Source: Dehalococcoidales bacterium (lineage in GTDB: Bacteria; Chloroflexota; Dehalococcoidia; Dehalococcoidales; UBA3254). Taken from it: a DNA stretch of 18,084 nt. The DNA lies in contig JAFGOB010000130.1 in NCBI GenBank assembly GCA_016926695.1, forward strand, positions 1 through 18,084. The letters run 5' to 3'. A program made the position numbers and the translations under genes. Positions 7,794 through 15,675 of this stretch are shown in pieces. The notes below the pieces were generated by a model. The model was not told the origin of the DNA. It did no database searches and worked only from the letters and a program-made list of their open reading frames with translations. The number at the start of each line of letters is the position of its first letter. Within the stretch, counting starts at the first letter, position 1.

Positions 7794-8558
7794 CTAAATT
7801 CCCGTGAAAGAGGGATTGCGTTTCTCATGAAAGGCCCTCAGACCTTCCCTGAAATCAGCGGTGGTCTTCAGATAGGTTAGCAGGGCGTCTTCCAGCTCCA
7901 GTCCCTGTTCCAGCGGTAGTTGCATACCTTTCAGCATAGCCTCTTTAGCCGCCCGGACGGCCAGGGGAGAGGCCCGGCAGAGCAGGCCGGCCCATTCCGC
8001 CGCGGTCGCGAGTAGGTCACGGCGGGGAATGACAGCGTTGATAAGCCCGATACGGAAGGCTTCGGCGGCGTCGACGGGCTTTCCTGTCAGAAGAAGCTGT
8101 GCGGCCAGGCACGACGGTATCTGGCGGGGCAGTCTCTGCGTCCCTCCCCAGCCGGGGATTATTCCCAGGGTAACTTCAGGAAAGCCGAAAACAGCCTCTG
8201 GTACAGCCAGGCGCAGATCGCAGCAAAGGGCCAGTTCCAATCCTCCACCCAGCGCCGACCCGTTGACGGCAGCGATCAGCGGCTTGGTAATTTCCAGACC
8301 GCGCATGAGAGTGGCCGGGAACGGACTATTCAGCGGCTTGCGGTCCTGCGCGGAGAGGCTTTGAAGGTCCATTCCGGCACAGAACGACTCTTCCCCGCTG
8401 CCGGTGATAATGCCGGCACGAAGCATGGGACTGCTCTCAAATTCCTCCAGCACCGCCTGTAATTCTTTTAATGCGGGAATGTCAAGGGCATTGCGGTATT
8501 GAGCACGGTCAAGCGTTATTATAGCGGTTTTTTCCTCTTGGCTGAACAGGATAGACAA
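7794..8558 (-). CDS. enoyl-CoA hydratase (crotonase family)
   Basis: A 254-residue crotonase-fold enzyme of standard length that adds water across trans-2-enoyl-CoA. The oxyanion-hole segments are SFCAGMDL at 58-65 and NGSALGGGLELAL at 99-111. Both hydratase glutamates are present, E108 and E128, 20 residues apart as in known hydratases, followed by the family signature LGIIPGWGGTQRLPR. This favours a true hydratase over a decarboxylase or isomerase. The start is a TTG at 8558 with GGAGGT five bases upstream; no ATG fits. A near-consensus promoter lies at 8622-8650. The thiolase gene lies 238 bases downstream on the same strand, so both probably serve acyl-CoA oxidation or butyrate-type metabolism. 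Confidence 0.92.
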   Translation of the reverse strand: MSILFSQEEKTAIITLDRAQYRNALDIPALKELQAVLEEFESSPMLRAGIITGSGEESFCAGMDLQSLSAQDRKPLNSPFPATLMRGLEITKPLIAAVNGSALGGGLELALCCDLRLAVPEAVFGFPEVTLGIIPGWGGTQRLPRQIPSCLAAQLLLTGKPVDAAEAFRIGLINAVIPRRDLLATAAEWAGLLCRASPLAVRAAKEAMLKGMQLPLEQGLELEDALLTYLKTTADFREGLRAFHEKRNPSFTGI

Positions 8559-8587
8559 CTTCCACCTCCCCTGATAAGGACTAGCGT

Positions 8588-8600
8588 TACAGTACCTGTA
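8588..8600. promoter_or_regulatory. 13-bp palindrome in the crotonase leader
   Basis: TACAG TAC CTGTA is a perfect hyphenated dyad. It lies just downstream of the predicted transcription start of the enoyl-CoA hydratase gene, where a repressor operator would work. The regulator is unknown. Confidence 0.35.
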
Positions 8601-8621
8601 TATTTCGATATTTTCCAGGCA

Positions 8622-8650
8622 ATTGTAGCAACACGGTTATTCGCGGTCAA
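8622..8650 (-). promoter_or_regulatory. strong candidate promoter of the enoyl-CoA hydratase gene
   Basis: Minus-strand TTGACC (8650-8645) and TACAAT (8627-8622) are separated by exactly 17 bases, each five of six to the sigma-70 consensus. It predicts a leader of about 55 bases before the TTG start. Confidence 0.7.
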
Positions 8651-8669
8651 GGAATCGAAAAAGAGTATT

Positions 8670-8697
8670 TTGCCGTATGTTACATTTGTTATATAAT
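8670..8697 (+). promoter_or_regulatory. candidate promoter facing the membrane-protein block
   Basis: TTGCCG (8670-8675) and a perfect TATAAT (8692-8697) with 16-base spacing. It diverges from the crotonase promoter, with the two -35 boxes about 20 bases apart. It would transcribe the small frame at 8753 and the genes from 8923. Confidence 0.5.
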
Positions 8698-8752
8698 TAT
8701 GTCATATCTTAATAATATCTTAACAATTATTGTTGACGATGGAGAAGCAGGC

Positions 8753-8872
8753 ATGCCGGCCACAGAAGAGCGGGATACCTGCAAACGCGGAGAATGCAGA
8801 AGACCGGAGTCCGGCGATATACGGCTCAACCAGGCTCAGGACAAACAGGAAAATATAATAGCCGGATTGTGA
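8753..8872 (+). CDS. possible 39-residue small protein
   Basis: A short frame from ATG 8753 to TGA 8870-8872. GGAG at 8741-8744 lies eight bases upstream, and a candidate promoter ends at 8697. The product is hydrophilic and charged, begins MPATEERDTCKRGECRRPES, and has two cysteines five residues apart, with no membrane segment. It is not recognised as any family. It could instead be a leader or simply non-coding DNA, since a second frame of equal length overlaps it. Confidence 0.25.
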   Translation: MPATEERDTCKRGECRRPESGDIRLNQAQDKQENIIAGL

Positions 8873-8896
8873 CAAATCTTTTAGTAATGCTACTAT
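8867..8896 (+). promoter_or_regulatory. weak candidate promoter of the membrane-protein operon
   Basis: TTGTGA near 8867 is followed after 18 bases by TACTAT in TACTATATAAG (about 8891-8901). This is the closest promoter-like sequence to the start at 8923, but match quality is modest. Confidence 0.3.
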
Positions 8897-8922
8897 ATAA
8901 GAAACGTTGAAGATCTGATTTT

Positions 8923-9318
8923 ATGATGTTCCAACTGTCAATGGAATATATTGCTCTGGTTTTTCTGGCAGTTGTCGGGGTTCTGCAACTGGCGGCCATG
9001 CACGGCTGCTGGAATAAATTGGTATTTTTTCAGAACAGGTTGCTTGGACACATACTATCCGTACTGCTGGTCATCGCGCCCCTGATACTGCTGTTCACCT
9101 GGAATTACCGCAATGCCACCGGTATTATCCAGGGCACGGAACAGGCCGGACTGTTTGTCCTGTCAATGGTACTGGCTATATTATTTACGCTGGTATTATC
9201 ATCCGCGTTAAACCATTCGGAACCGGATACAGTGCAGGGACAAAAGGAAGGGCTGGAGGTTTTGAAAGGAATGACATATCTTAAGGCTATTAGCCGCCTT
9301 TTGAGCAGGAAAGAATGA
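8923..9318 (+). CDS. small integral membrane protein, unknown function
   Basis: A 131-residue protein with three predicted membrane segments, at about residues 8-26, 40-58 and 75-92, and a polar basic C-terminal tail (residues 95-131). I recognise no family. The ATG at 8923 is immediately followed by an in-frame ATG at 8926 after one codon shift of choice; neither has a strong ribosome site (GAAG upstream). Its TGA overlaps the ATG of the PAP2 gene in an ATGA arrangement, so the two are translationally coupled and probably cooperate in the membrane. With the DedA-like gene further down, a part in lipid or lipid-carrier handling is plausible but not shown. Confidence 0.75.
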   Translation: MMFQLSMEYIALVFLAVVGVLQLAAMHGCWNKLVFFQNRLLGHILSVLLVIAPLILLFTWNYRNATGIIQGTEQAGLFVLSMVLAILFTLVLSSALNHSEPDTVQGQKEGLEVLKGMTYLKAISRLLSRKE

Positions 9319-9902
9319 TATCCGATATTCCTTTTTTCATGTTGATAAACGGCCTGGCGGGAAGAGCACGCTTTGCGGATGAACTGGTGAAAGGCCTGGC
9401 GGGCGATTACTTTCTACCGGTGGCCTGTTGCCTTATTCTGGTGGCCTTATGGTTCGGTACCCGTGAAAAAATACGCAGGCACCATTTGCAGGAGTGTATC
9501 ATAGGCAGCCTGATGAGTGTCGGAATAGCCAACGGGTTTGTAAATCTGTGCAATAACCATTATTTCCGGGTGCGTCCTTTTAATGAGTTGAGCGGGGAAC
9601 AGATTAACCTGCTTTTCTACATGCCGACAGATTCATCTTTTCCCTCCAATTTTACGGCCATGCTTTTCGCCCTGGCGGTACCGGTATTATTTAAAAGTAC
9701 GAAATACGGTCTGATACTGATGGCGATAGCCCTGGCAGGAGGTTTTGCCAGGATTTACGTGGGCATTCACTATCCGTACGATATTCTAGGTGGTGCAGCC
9801 ATAGGCATTTTAACCGGTATTCTGTCTTATGGCCTGGTGAAACTGATACGGCCTCTCCTTGACATAATCCTGGGAATTATGCGCAAACTTTTTGTGGCCT
9901 GA
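9315..9902 (+). CDS. PAP2-family membrane protein with altered catalytic motifs
   Basis: A 195-residue protein with about six membrane segments and the three-motif layout of PAP2 lipid phosphatases, which remove phosphate from lipids such as undecaprenyl diphosphate. Motif 1 (K-x6-RP) reads N80 to R87-P88, so the lysine is replaced by asparagine. Motif 2, usually PSGH, reads P110-S111-N112-F113, so its histidine is phenylalanine. Motif 3 keeps R146, H152 and D156 in ARIYVGIHYPYD, with alanine in place of the usual serine. The fold is clear, but loss of the motif 2 histidine and motif 1 lysine makes normal catalysis doubtful. It starts inside the stop codon of the preceding gene, and the DedA-like gene follows 30 bases later. 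Confidence 0.85.
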   Translation: MISDIPFFMLINGLAGRARFADELVKGLAGDYFLPVACCLILVALWFGTREKIRRHHLQECIIGSLMSVGIANGFVNLCNNHYFRVRPFNELSGEQINLLFYMPTDSSFPSNFTAMLFALAVPVLFKSTKYGLILMAIALAGGFARIYVGIHYPYDILGGAAIGILTGILSYGLVKLIRPLLDIILGIMRKLFVA

Positions 9903-9932
9903 AGCTGATAGAATTAAAATATAAGGGTATTG

Positions 9933-10676
9933 ATGGAGTCCGTCCGGCCGGTTACCGGAGAAGAGCTGGTTATGGATTTTCAAAATATAACACAAGAGAT
10001 TCTTAATTTCACCGGTACAGTCAACATCTGGCTGGTTATTTCTCTCTTCGTCATGCTGTCGATCAGCGAGTTCGGCGTTTCCATTCCCTATCTCATGGAG
10101 ACGATCTGGATACTGGTGGGGTACCAGTCGTTAAACGGGGAATTACCGTTCTTCTTCCTGGTGATACTCTGGATAACAGCGATGTGCGGCAGGACATTCG
10201 GGGCGGTTATACTTTACCACCTGGCCAGGTTCAGCAGCAATTGGTTAATCAGAATGTACCGGCGGATATTCAGGGCGGCGTTGGAATCCAGGGAAAATGC
10301 CGGCAGAGCGGTGGAGAATACTGCTGCCGGTAAACAGAGTATATTTGTCAGAGTATGGAACAAAATCAACTCGCTTTCACCTTACTCCGTGGCCTTCGGC
10401 AGGCTGATCTGGATGAGGGTGCCTTTAACCCTGACACTGGGATTCAGGAAACAGATCAAAATACTGGTACCCGGGGTGATGATATCCAGTATGATATGGG
10501 ATACCACCTATATAATGGTAGGTGTGATCGGGGGAGATGCCCATCTGGAGCCTTTCCAGATCGTTCTTTTCTCTCTCAGCGCCCTGACGTTTATTTACGG
10601 TTTCATATTTCTTGCCCGCTGGGTGAAAAAACTGGTCGAATCAAGGCAATATCACAAGGCTGCCCACAGGGCCTGA
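9933..10676 (+). CDS. DedA/VTT-like membrane protein
   Basis: A 247-residue polytopic protein with the layout of the DedA (VTT/SNARE-associated) family. An N-terminal re-entrant-like region has SISEFGVSIPYLMETIWILVG, a second segment has CGRTFGAVILYHLARF, and the central FGRLIWMRVPLTLTLG resembles the family's conserved F-x-R-x-x-P-x-x-R region. A final hydrophobic helix is followed by a basic tail. The ATG at 9933 is preceded by AAGGG at 9923-9927; a TTG just before it is less likely. DedA proteins are known to recycle undecaprenyl phosphate across the membrane, which suits the PAP2-like gene 30 bases upstream. The match is divergent, so the family call is moderately confident and the substrate is inferred. 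Confidence 0.68.
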   Translation: MESVRPVTGEELVMDFQNITQEILNFTGTVNIWLVISLFVMLSISEFGVSIPYLMETIWILVGYQSLNGELPFFFLVILWITAMCGRTFGAVILYHLARFSSNWLIRMYRRIFRAALESRENAGRAVENTAAGKQSIFVRVWNKINSLSPYSVAFGRLIWMRVPLTLTLGFRKQIKILVPGVMISSMIWDTTYIMVGVIGGDAHLEPFQIVLFSLSALTFIYGFIFLARWVKKLVESRQYHKAAHRA

Positions 10677-10706
10677 AGACATATCAGGGCCTGATACAGC
10701 GGAGAA

Positions 10707-11165
10707 CTAGTTTTGAGTATTCTCACAGGGGAAACTCCTGCGTACCGCCTTTGACAGGGCGTTCAAACCCAGCGCCAGGCTGGAAAGCTCCTCTTTATTC
10801 AACTGGTCCAGAATTGTGGACATCTGGATCTTGTTGTTTGTTTTCAGCGTGCTTAGCAGGTCCTGGCCTTTTTGAGTAGCTTGCAGCAGCATAATACGAC
10901 GGTCTTCCGGGTTTTCCGTACGGCTGACCAGACCCTGTTCAACCAGCCGGTCAACTATCCCGGTGACGTTAGGCGGGGTTACCCTGAGCGCTTCCGCCAG
11001 TTTTTTAAAACTGGTCTTTTCCTTATCCACGATAAAGAAGAGGCTTTTAAGCTGGGCAATGGTGAGTCCGAGTTCTATCCACGGCTCAGCCGCGAAGTGT
11101 CCCATTACCTTATTGGTCTGTCTCTGAAGGTCAATGATTTGATTGATCAGCTCCGCTTTTTCCAT
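10707..11165 (-). CDS. MarR-family transcriptional regulator
   Basis: A 152-residue winged-helix regulator of standard MarR length. The DNA-binding helices are at about 53-80 (FKKLAEALRVTPPNVTGIVD), followed by the wing with the diagnostic ENPEDRRIMLLQATQKGQ at 84-101. N- and C-terminal helices would form the dimer interface. MarR proteins usually repress their own gene and neighbours until a small phenolic or acyl ligand binds. The gene converges on the DedA-like gene, with 30 bases between stop codons, and diverges from uvrA. A 30-bp dyad at 11274-11303 in the shared upstream region is a candidate operator. The ribosome site (GAGAGG) is rather distant from the ATG. Confidence 0.92.
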   Translation of the reverse strand: MEKAELINQIIDLQRQTNKVMGHFAAEPWIELGLTIAQLKSLFFIVDKEKTSFKKLAEALRVTPPNVTGIVDRLVEQGLVSRTENPEDRRIMLLQATQKGQDLLSTLKTNNKIQMSTILDQLNKEELSSLALGLNALSKAVRRSFPCENTQN

Positions 11166-11273
11166 CGCTTTATTATTCCTCTCTTTATCAAAATTGGATG
11201 GATTATTATTTCATCTTTTCAGGACGGCTGCCGCCCGGATACTTTGACAATCAGTAATAAAGAATAATAAAGA

Positions 11274-11303
11274 ACAGTAAATAAGGCTACCGTACTTTAC
11301 TGT
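11274..11303. promoter_or_regulatory. inverted repeat between marR-type gene and uvrA
   Basis: ACAGTAAA (11274-11281) and its exact reverse complement TTTACTGT (11296-11303) are separated by 14 bases. It lies about 110 bases before the MarR-type gene's start and 160 before uvrA. It could be an operator for the MarR-type product; this is unproven. Confidence 0.35.
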
Positions 11304-11401
11304 AATCGGGGGAGTGTTGTCAACCTGTAACAAAAATAGTAAAACGTCCGGATTTTAGATTTTCAAAAGGCGGTCCGGCCCCAACACGGAGGCGGATGGA
11401 T

Positions 11402-11431
11402 TTGTAAGTACACATGTTCTAATGCTACAAT
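11402..11431 (+). promoter_or_regulatory. uvrA promoter with LexA-box-like operator
   Basis: TTGTAA (11402-11407) and TACAAT (11426-11431) with 18-base spacing form the likely uvrA promoter. Inside the spacer, GTACACATGTTC (11408-11419) differs by one base from the Gram-positive LexA consensus GAAC-RNRY-GTTC, and its middle ACAT fits RNRY. Bound LexA there would block the polymerase, so DNA-damage (SOS) control of uvrA is likely, though lexA itself is not in the window. Confidence 0.55.
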
Positions 11432-11461
11432 TATAGAATGTCTGTAAAGGGGTAAGAGACT

Positions 11462-14317
11462 ATGCCGCTTGGTTCAATTATCGTCAGGGGTGCGCGGGAG
11501 CACAACCTAAAAAATATAGATGTGGTGATTCCGCGTGACAAACTGGTTGTCATTACAGGCGCTTCAGGTTCGGGGAAAAGCTCTTTGGCTTTCGATACGA
11601 TCTACGCGGAAGGACAAAGACGCTATGTTGAATCACTCTCGGCTTATGCCCGTCAGTTTCTGGGCAGGATGGAAAAACCCGAGGTAGACTACATCGAGGG
11701 GCTGAGTCCGGCCATAGCCATCGATCAGAAGGGCGCCAGCCGCAATCCACGCTCAACCGTGGGTACGATAACCGAGATTTACGATTATCTGCGCCTGCTG
11801 TTCGCCAGGGTGGGGCATCCTCATTGTCCCAACTGCGGAAGGGAGATCAGTGTGCAGTCCGTGCAGCAAATCGTGGATGCCATACAGAACATAACCGCCG
11901 GGACCAGAATCATGATCCTGGCGCCCCTGGTTAAAGACCGCAAGGGTGAATACCAGAACATCTTCAACGATTTGAGAAAGGACGGGTATTCGCGCGTACG
12001 GGTAGACGGACAGATATATGACCTTTCCGAAGAGTTCGATCTGGATAAAAATAAAAAGCATTCCATTGAAGCTGTAGTGGATAGAATAGTCACCGGGCAA
12101 ATCGGCAGCCAGGCGCGTATCGCAGACTCGGTTGAGACCGCTCTCAAGCTGGGCTCGGGCGTGGTGCTGGTCTCAATAGTAAACGGCGAAGAGATGCTTT
12201 TCTCCGAGCATTTTGCCTGCGTTAACTGCGGAATCAGCCTGGGAGAGATAGCGCCAAGGACGTTCAGCTTCAACAGCCCTCACGGGGCCTGTAACGAATG
12301 CAGCGGACTGGGAGTGAAGATGGAAATAGACCCGGACAGGGTGATTCAAAATAAAGAACTTTCCATCGCGGAAGGGGCCATCAGCCCGTGGCAGTTTCAA
12401 AACTGGTATTTCTATACCCTGGAATCGCTTGGACGGAGGTATGGTTTCTCGTTGAATACCCCTATCAGAGACCTGACAGAGAAACAATATAATATACTTA
12501 TGTACGGGGAAGGCGGAGATATACGCCAGTACCGCAGCCGTTTCGGACGTGTCAGGCAGCATACGGATGGCTTCGAAGGAATAGTACCACGAATGAATCG
12601 CCTCTATCACGATACGGAGTCAGCGAACTCGAAAGCGGACATCGAACGGTATATGGTGGCCAATCCCTGTCCTGTCTGTGAGGGAAGAAGGCTCAAGCCT
12701 GAGGCGCTGGCCGTAACCATAGGCTCTGAAAATATTATACAGGTTACATCCATGCCCGTCAGCCAGGTTGTGAACTGGATTACGGCGTTGAACAGAGCGG
12801 AGAGTCCGGTATTGTCGGACAGGGAACAGTTGATTGCCCATCAGATTTTGAAAGAGTTAAATGCCCGGCTGGGTTTTCTCAAGGATGTAGGGCTGGACTA
12901 CCTCACTCTGGAGAGGACTGCCGCTACCCTCAGCGGCGGAGAGGCACAGAGGATACGCCTGGCAACCCAGATCGGCAGCGGGCTGATGGGAGTGCTCTAT
13001 ATCTGCGACGAACCGACAATCGGCCTGCATCCGGCGGATGATTCCCGTTTGATCGGTACATTGAAGAGGCTGAGGGACCTGGGCAATACCATACTGGTGG
13101 TGGAACATGATGAGGCCATGATGAGATCCGCGGATTATATTGTGGACATGGGGCCCGGCGCAGGTGAGCATGGCGGTTACATTGTAGCCGAGGGACCGCT
13201 GGAAGATATTTTAGCGTGCAGCAGGTCCGTTACGGGACAGTACCTGAGCGGATCGAAGAGTATTTCCATGCCGCGGCAGCGCCGCCCGGGAAACGGGCAC
13301 GAGATATTGATCAAGGGAGCGCGCCAGAATAATCTGAAAAATATTGATGTCCATATTCCGCTGGGACGTTTCGTATGCATTACGGGGGTTTCCGGCAGCG
13401 GAAAAAGCACCCTGGTGGATGATATTTTACATAAAAAGCTATCCCAGGTATTTTACCGTACAAGGGATATCGTAGGGAAATGTGATGAAGTGAGAGGGGT
13501 TGAGCATATTGACAAGGTTATCAATATCGACCAATCTCCCATCGGACGCACGCCCCGCAGCAATCCGGCGACTTATGTAGGAATGTTCGGCGCAATCAGG
13601 GACCTGTTTGCCGCGGTACCCGAGGCCAGGATGCGCGGCTATAAGCCGGGACGTTTTTCGTTCAATGTTAAAGGCGGAAGGTGCGAGTCATGCCGGGGCG
13701 AGGGTTTCCTGGAGATAGAGATGCAGTTCCTGCCGGATGTGACGGTACCCTGCGAGGTATGCAAGGGCAGCCGTTATAACCGTGAAGCCCTTGAGATAAA
13801 ATTCAAGGGAAAAAACATCGCCGAGGTACTGGATATGACGGTGGAGCAGGCCCTGGCTTTTTTCGAGCATATTCCCTCCGTACACCGTAAACTGGAAACA
13901 CTGCGTGATGTGGGACTTGGTTACATTCACCTGGGGCAGCCAGCCCCTACTCTATCAGGCGGGGAAGCGCAAAGAGTGAAGCTGGCAACGGAGCTATCCA
14001 GGCGTTCTACCGGACAGACGCTGTATCTGCTGGATGAACCTACCACGGGACTTTCCTTTGAAGATGTGGCGGCCTTATTGAGGGTACTGCAAAGGCTGAC
14101 TGACGCCGGAAATACCGTTGTGGTAATCGAGCATAACCTGGATGTGATCAAGAACGCTGATCACATAATCGATCTCGGTCCGGGGGCAGGAGACCGCGGC
14201 GGCTACATAATTGCTACCGGGACGCCGGAGGAGGTTGCCGGGCAGGCCGGTTCCGCTACCGGGCAGTACCTGGCCGGGATATTGAAGCGAGAAAATAAAC
14301 CCGTATTGACGGGGTAG
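11462..14317 (+). CDS. uvrA: excinuclease ABC subunit A (UvrA)
   Basis: A full-length 951-residue UvrA, the damage-sensing ATPase of nucleotide excision repair that loads UvrB on DNA. It has two ABC modules: Walker A at 33-40 (GASGSGKS) and 642-649 (GVSGSGKS), signature LSGGEAQ at 490-496 and 831-837, and Walker [12 protein letters not shown] and [13 protein letters not shown]. Zinc ligands are C253, C256, C277, C280 and C741, C744, C764, C767, the usual arrangement. An extra CPNC at 122-125 and CPVC at 403-406 are also seen in the family. AAGGGG precedes the ATG by nine bases. The first Walker A has alanine where leucine is more common. It is monocistronic or followed by the MFS pair; uvrB and uvrC are not in the window. 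Confidence 0.98.
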   Translation: MPLGSIIVRGAREHNLKNIDVVIPRDKLVVITGASGSGKSSLAFDTIYAEGQRRYVESLSAYARQFLGRMEKPEVDYIEGLSPAIAIDQKGASRNPRSTVGTITEIYDYLRLLFARVGHPHCPNCGREISVQSVQQIVDAIQNITAGTRIMILAPLVKDRKGEYQNIFNDLRKDGYSRVRVDGQIYDLSEEFDLDKNKKHSIEAVVDRIVTGQIGSQARIADSVETALKLGSGVVLVSIVNGEEMLFSEHFACVNCGISLGEIAPRTFSFNSPHGACNECSGLGVKMEIDPDRVIQNKELSIAEGAISPWQFQNWYFYTLESLGRRYGFSLNTPIRDLTEKQYNILMYGEGGDIRQYRSRFGRVRQHTDGFEGIVPRMNRLYHDTESANSKADIERYMVANPCPVCEGRRLKPEALAVTIGSENIIQVTSMPVSQVVNWITALNRAESPVLSDREQLIAHQILKELNARLGFLKDVGLDYLTLERTAATLSGGEAQRIRLATQIGSGLMGVLYICDEPTIGLHPADDSRLIGTLKRLRDLGNTILVVEHDEAMMRSADYIVDMGPGAGEHGGYIVAEGPLEDILACSRSVTGQYLSGSKSISMPRQRRPGNGHEILIKGARQNNLKNIDVHIPLGRFVCITGVSGSGKSTLVDDILHKKLSQVFYRTRDIVGKCDEVRGVEHIDKVINIDQSPIGRTPRSNPATYVGMFGAIRDLFAAVPEARMRGYKPGRFSFNVKGGRCESCRGEGFLEIEMQFLPDVTVPCEVCKGSRYNREALEIKFKGKNIAEVLDMTVEQALAFFEHIPSVHRKLETLRDVGLGYIHLGQPAPTLSGGEAQRVKLATELSRRSTGQTLYLLDEPTTGLSFEDVAALLRVLQRLTDAGNTVVVIEHNLDVIKNADHIIDLGPGAGDRGGYIIATGTPEEVAGQAGSATGQYLAGILKRENKPVLTG

Positions 14318-14334
14318 CGGTACCCGGATATGAT
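14306..14334 (+). promoter_or_regulatory. strong candidate promoter for the MFS pair
   Basis: TTGACG (14306-14311) and TATGAT (14329-14334) are separated by exactly 17 bases; each matches five of six consensus positions. It overlaps the end of uvrA and predicts a start near 14341, about 60 bases before the first MFS gene. Confidence 0.6.
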
Positions 14335-14358
14335 AAAGTATGATAAAGCAGGAAGAAA

Positions 14359-14386
14359 AATAGGGGCCACGGCCCCTATTCGTTTT
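14359..14386 (+). terminator. hairpin with T-run between uvrA and the MFS genes
   Basis: AATAGGGGCC (14359-14368) and its reverse complement GGCCCCTATT (14371-14380) form a stable stem, followed by CGTTTT. It can terminate uvrA transcripts. Because it also lies in the predicted leader of the MFS transcript, it may act as an attenuator. Confidence 0.7.
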
Positions 14387-14402
14387 ATGGCAGGGATGAG
14401 CA

Positions 14403-15674
14403 TTGAGTGGAGATAGTCCATATCAGCCGGGCGGAGAGCATAACGTCCCCGGAAATAGTGTTTTTTACGGGTATGTAACCGTCGCCTGCTCTTTTGTTAT
14501 CATGCTGGTGATTTTCGGGACAAACTACAGCTTTGGGGTATTTTTTGACCGTTTGCTGGAGGATTTCGGCTGGAGCCGGGTGATTACCTCAACGGGCTAT
14601 GCCATTTCTCAGCTTCTGGGCGGAGTGATGGGAATTTTAACCGGCAGACTGAGCGACCGTTTAGGTCCTCGCTTTGTAGTGATGATATGTGCTTTAACCA
14701 TGGCGGCCGGATGTATTTTGATGTCCCGTGTAAGTCAGCCATGGCACTTGTACTTTTTTTACGGTGTGCTGATGGGGTTCGGGGTGGGGGGCGCTTCCAT
14801 ACCGCTTTCTTCCAACATTTCCCGCTGGTTTGTGAAAAGGCGAGGGTTAATGACCGGAATCGTAGTGGCAGGCATCGGCACCGGTACCATCCTGATGCCC
14901 CCGCTGGTCAATATCATGGTGGAGAACTTTGGCTGGCGCCAGACCTTTATTATTCTCGGCATAGCCGTGCTGGCGGTTGTTATCCCTCTGTCCATGTTGC
15001 TCAGACGGCAGACAGCGGGTAATGCCAGGCCTGATTCCGCAGACAATGCATCATCAGACCATGAAAGTGCATGGAGACACGGGAATGGTCTTACATTCCG
15101 CCAGGCTATGAGTACGCCCTCGTTCTGGATTATCTGTACGCTGTATGTTTGTTTCGGTTTCTACGTGCAGTCAGTTATGGTGCATATAGTACCCTATGCC
15201 AGGACACTGGGGATCGAGGCCGGCAGCGCGGCGATGATCATGTCCTTTCTGGGAGCCGGCAGCATTCTGGGACGTATTGTGATGGGAAGCCTGAGTGACA
15301 GGCTGGGGGTCAAGTATACACTGGCTTTCTCACTGAGCCTGCTGCTGCTGACCTTCATCTGGCTTCAGGCAGCCGGAAGCCTGTGGCAGCTTTATCTCTT
15401 TGCCGCTTTTTACGGATTTGGATACGGATCCATGATCGCCCAGCTCACGCTTGCTCCTGCCAAATTGTTCGGTCTGGTATCACTGGGGACGCTGGTAGGG
15501 GTCGTTACCTGTGTGTATACAGTCGGAGGGAGCGTGGGACCCATTGTCAGCGGTTATATCTATGACATCAGCGGCAGCTACCGCAGCGCCTTCATATTTT
15601 TTATAGCCCTGGCGGCGGCCGGACTGGCCATGGCGTTATGCCTGAGACTATCCGGCAAAAGAGAGAGAGGATAG
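14403..15674 (+). CDS. MFS transporter, OFA / monocarboxylate-like (first of a tandem pair)
   Basis: A 423-residue carrier with about 12 membrane helices and a polar loop near 200-225 between the two halves. Helix 1 has the opening FYGYVTVACSF, and the helix 2-3 loop carries the MFS motif GRLSDRLGPR. RGLMTGIVVAGIGTGTILMPP follows in helices 4-5 and MGSLSDRLGVK in the second half. This layout fits oxalate/formate-antiporter or monocarboxylate-type MFS proteins, which move small organic acids in symport or exchange. The substrate cannot be deduced. The start is TTG at 14403 with AGGGA six bases before it; no ATG fits the frame. The next gene starts one base after its stop and encodes a paralogue, so they form an operon. 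Confidence 0.88.
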   Translation: MSGDSPYQPGGEHNVPGNSVFYGYVTVACSFVIMLVIFGTNYSFGVFFDRLLEDFGWSRVITSTGYAISQLLGGVMGILTGRLSDRLGPRFVVMICALTMAAGCILMSRVSQPWHLYFFYGVLMGFGVGGASIPLSSNISRWFVKRRGLMTGIVVAGIGTGTILMPPLVNIMVENFGWRQTFIILGIAVLAVVIPLSMLLRRQTAGNARPDSADNASSDHESAWRHGNGLTFRQAMSTPSFWIICTLYVCFGFYVQSVMVHIVPYARTLGIEAGSAAMIMSFLGAGSILGRIVMGSLSDRLGVKYTLAFSLSLLLLTFIWLQAAGSLWQLYLFAAFYGFGYGSMIAQLTLAPAKLFGLVSLGTLVGVVTCVYTVGGSVGPIVSGYIYDISGSYRSAFIFFIALAAAGLAMALCLRLSGKRERG

Positions 15675-15675
15675 T

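Noticed and set aside
10680..10697. Palindrome TATCAGG-G-CCTGATA between the DedA-like and MarR-type genes as a terminator
   Set aside because: The loop is a single base, so the hairpin would be only a few pairs with a strained loop, and no T-run follows on either side.
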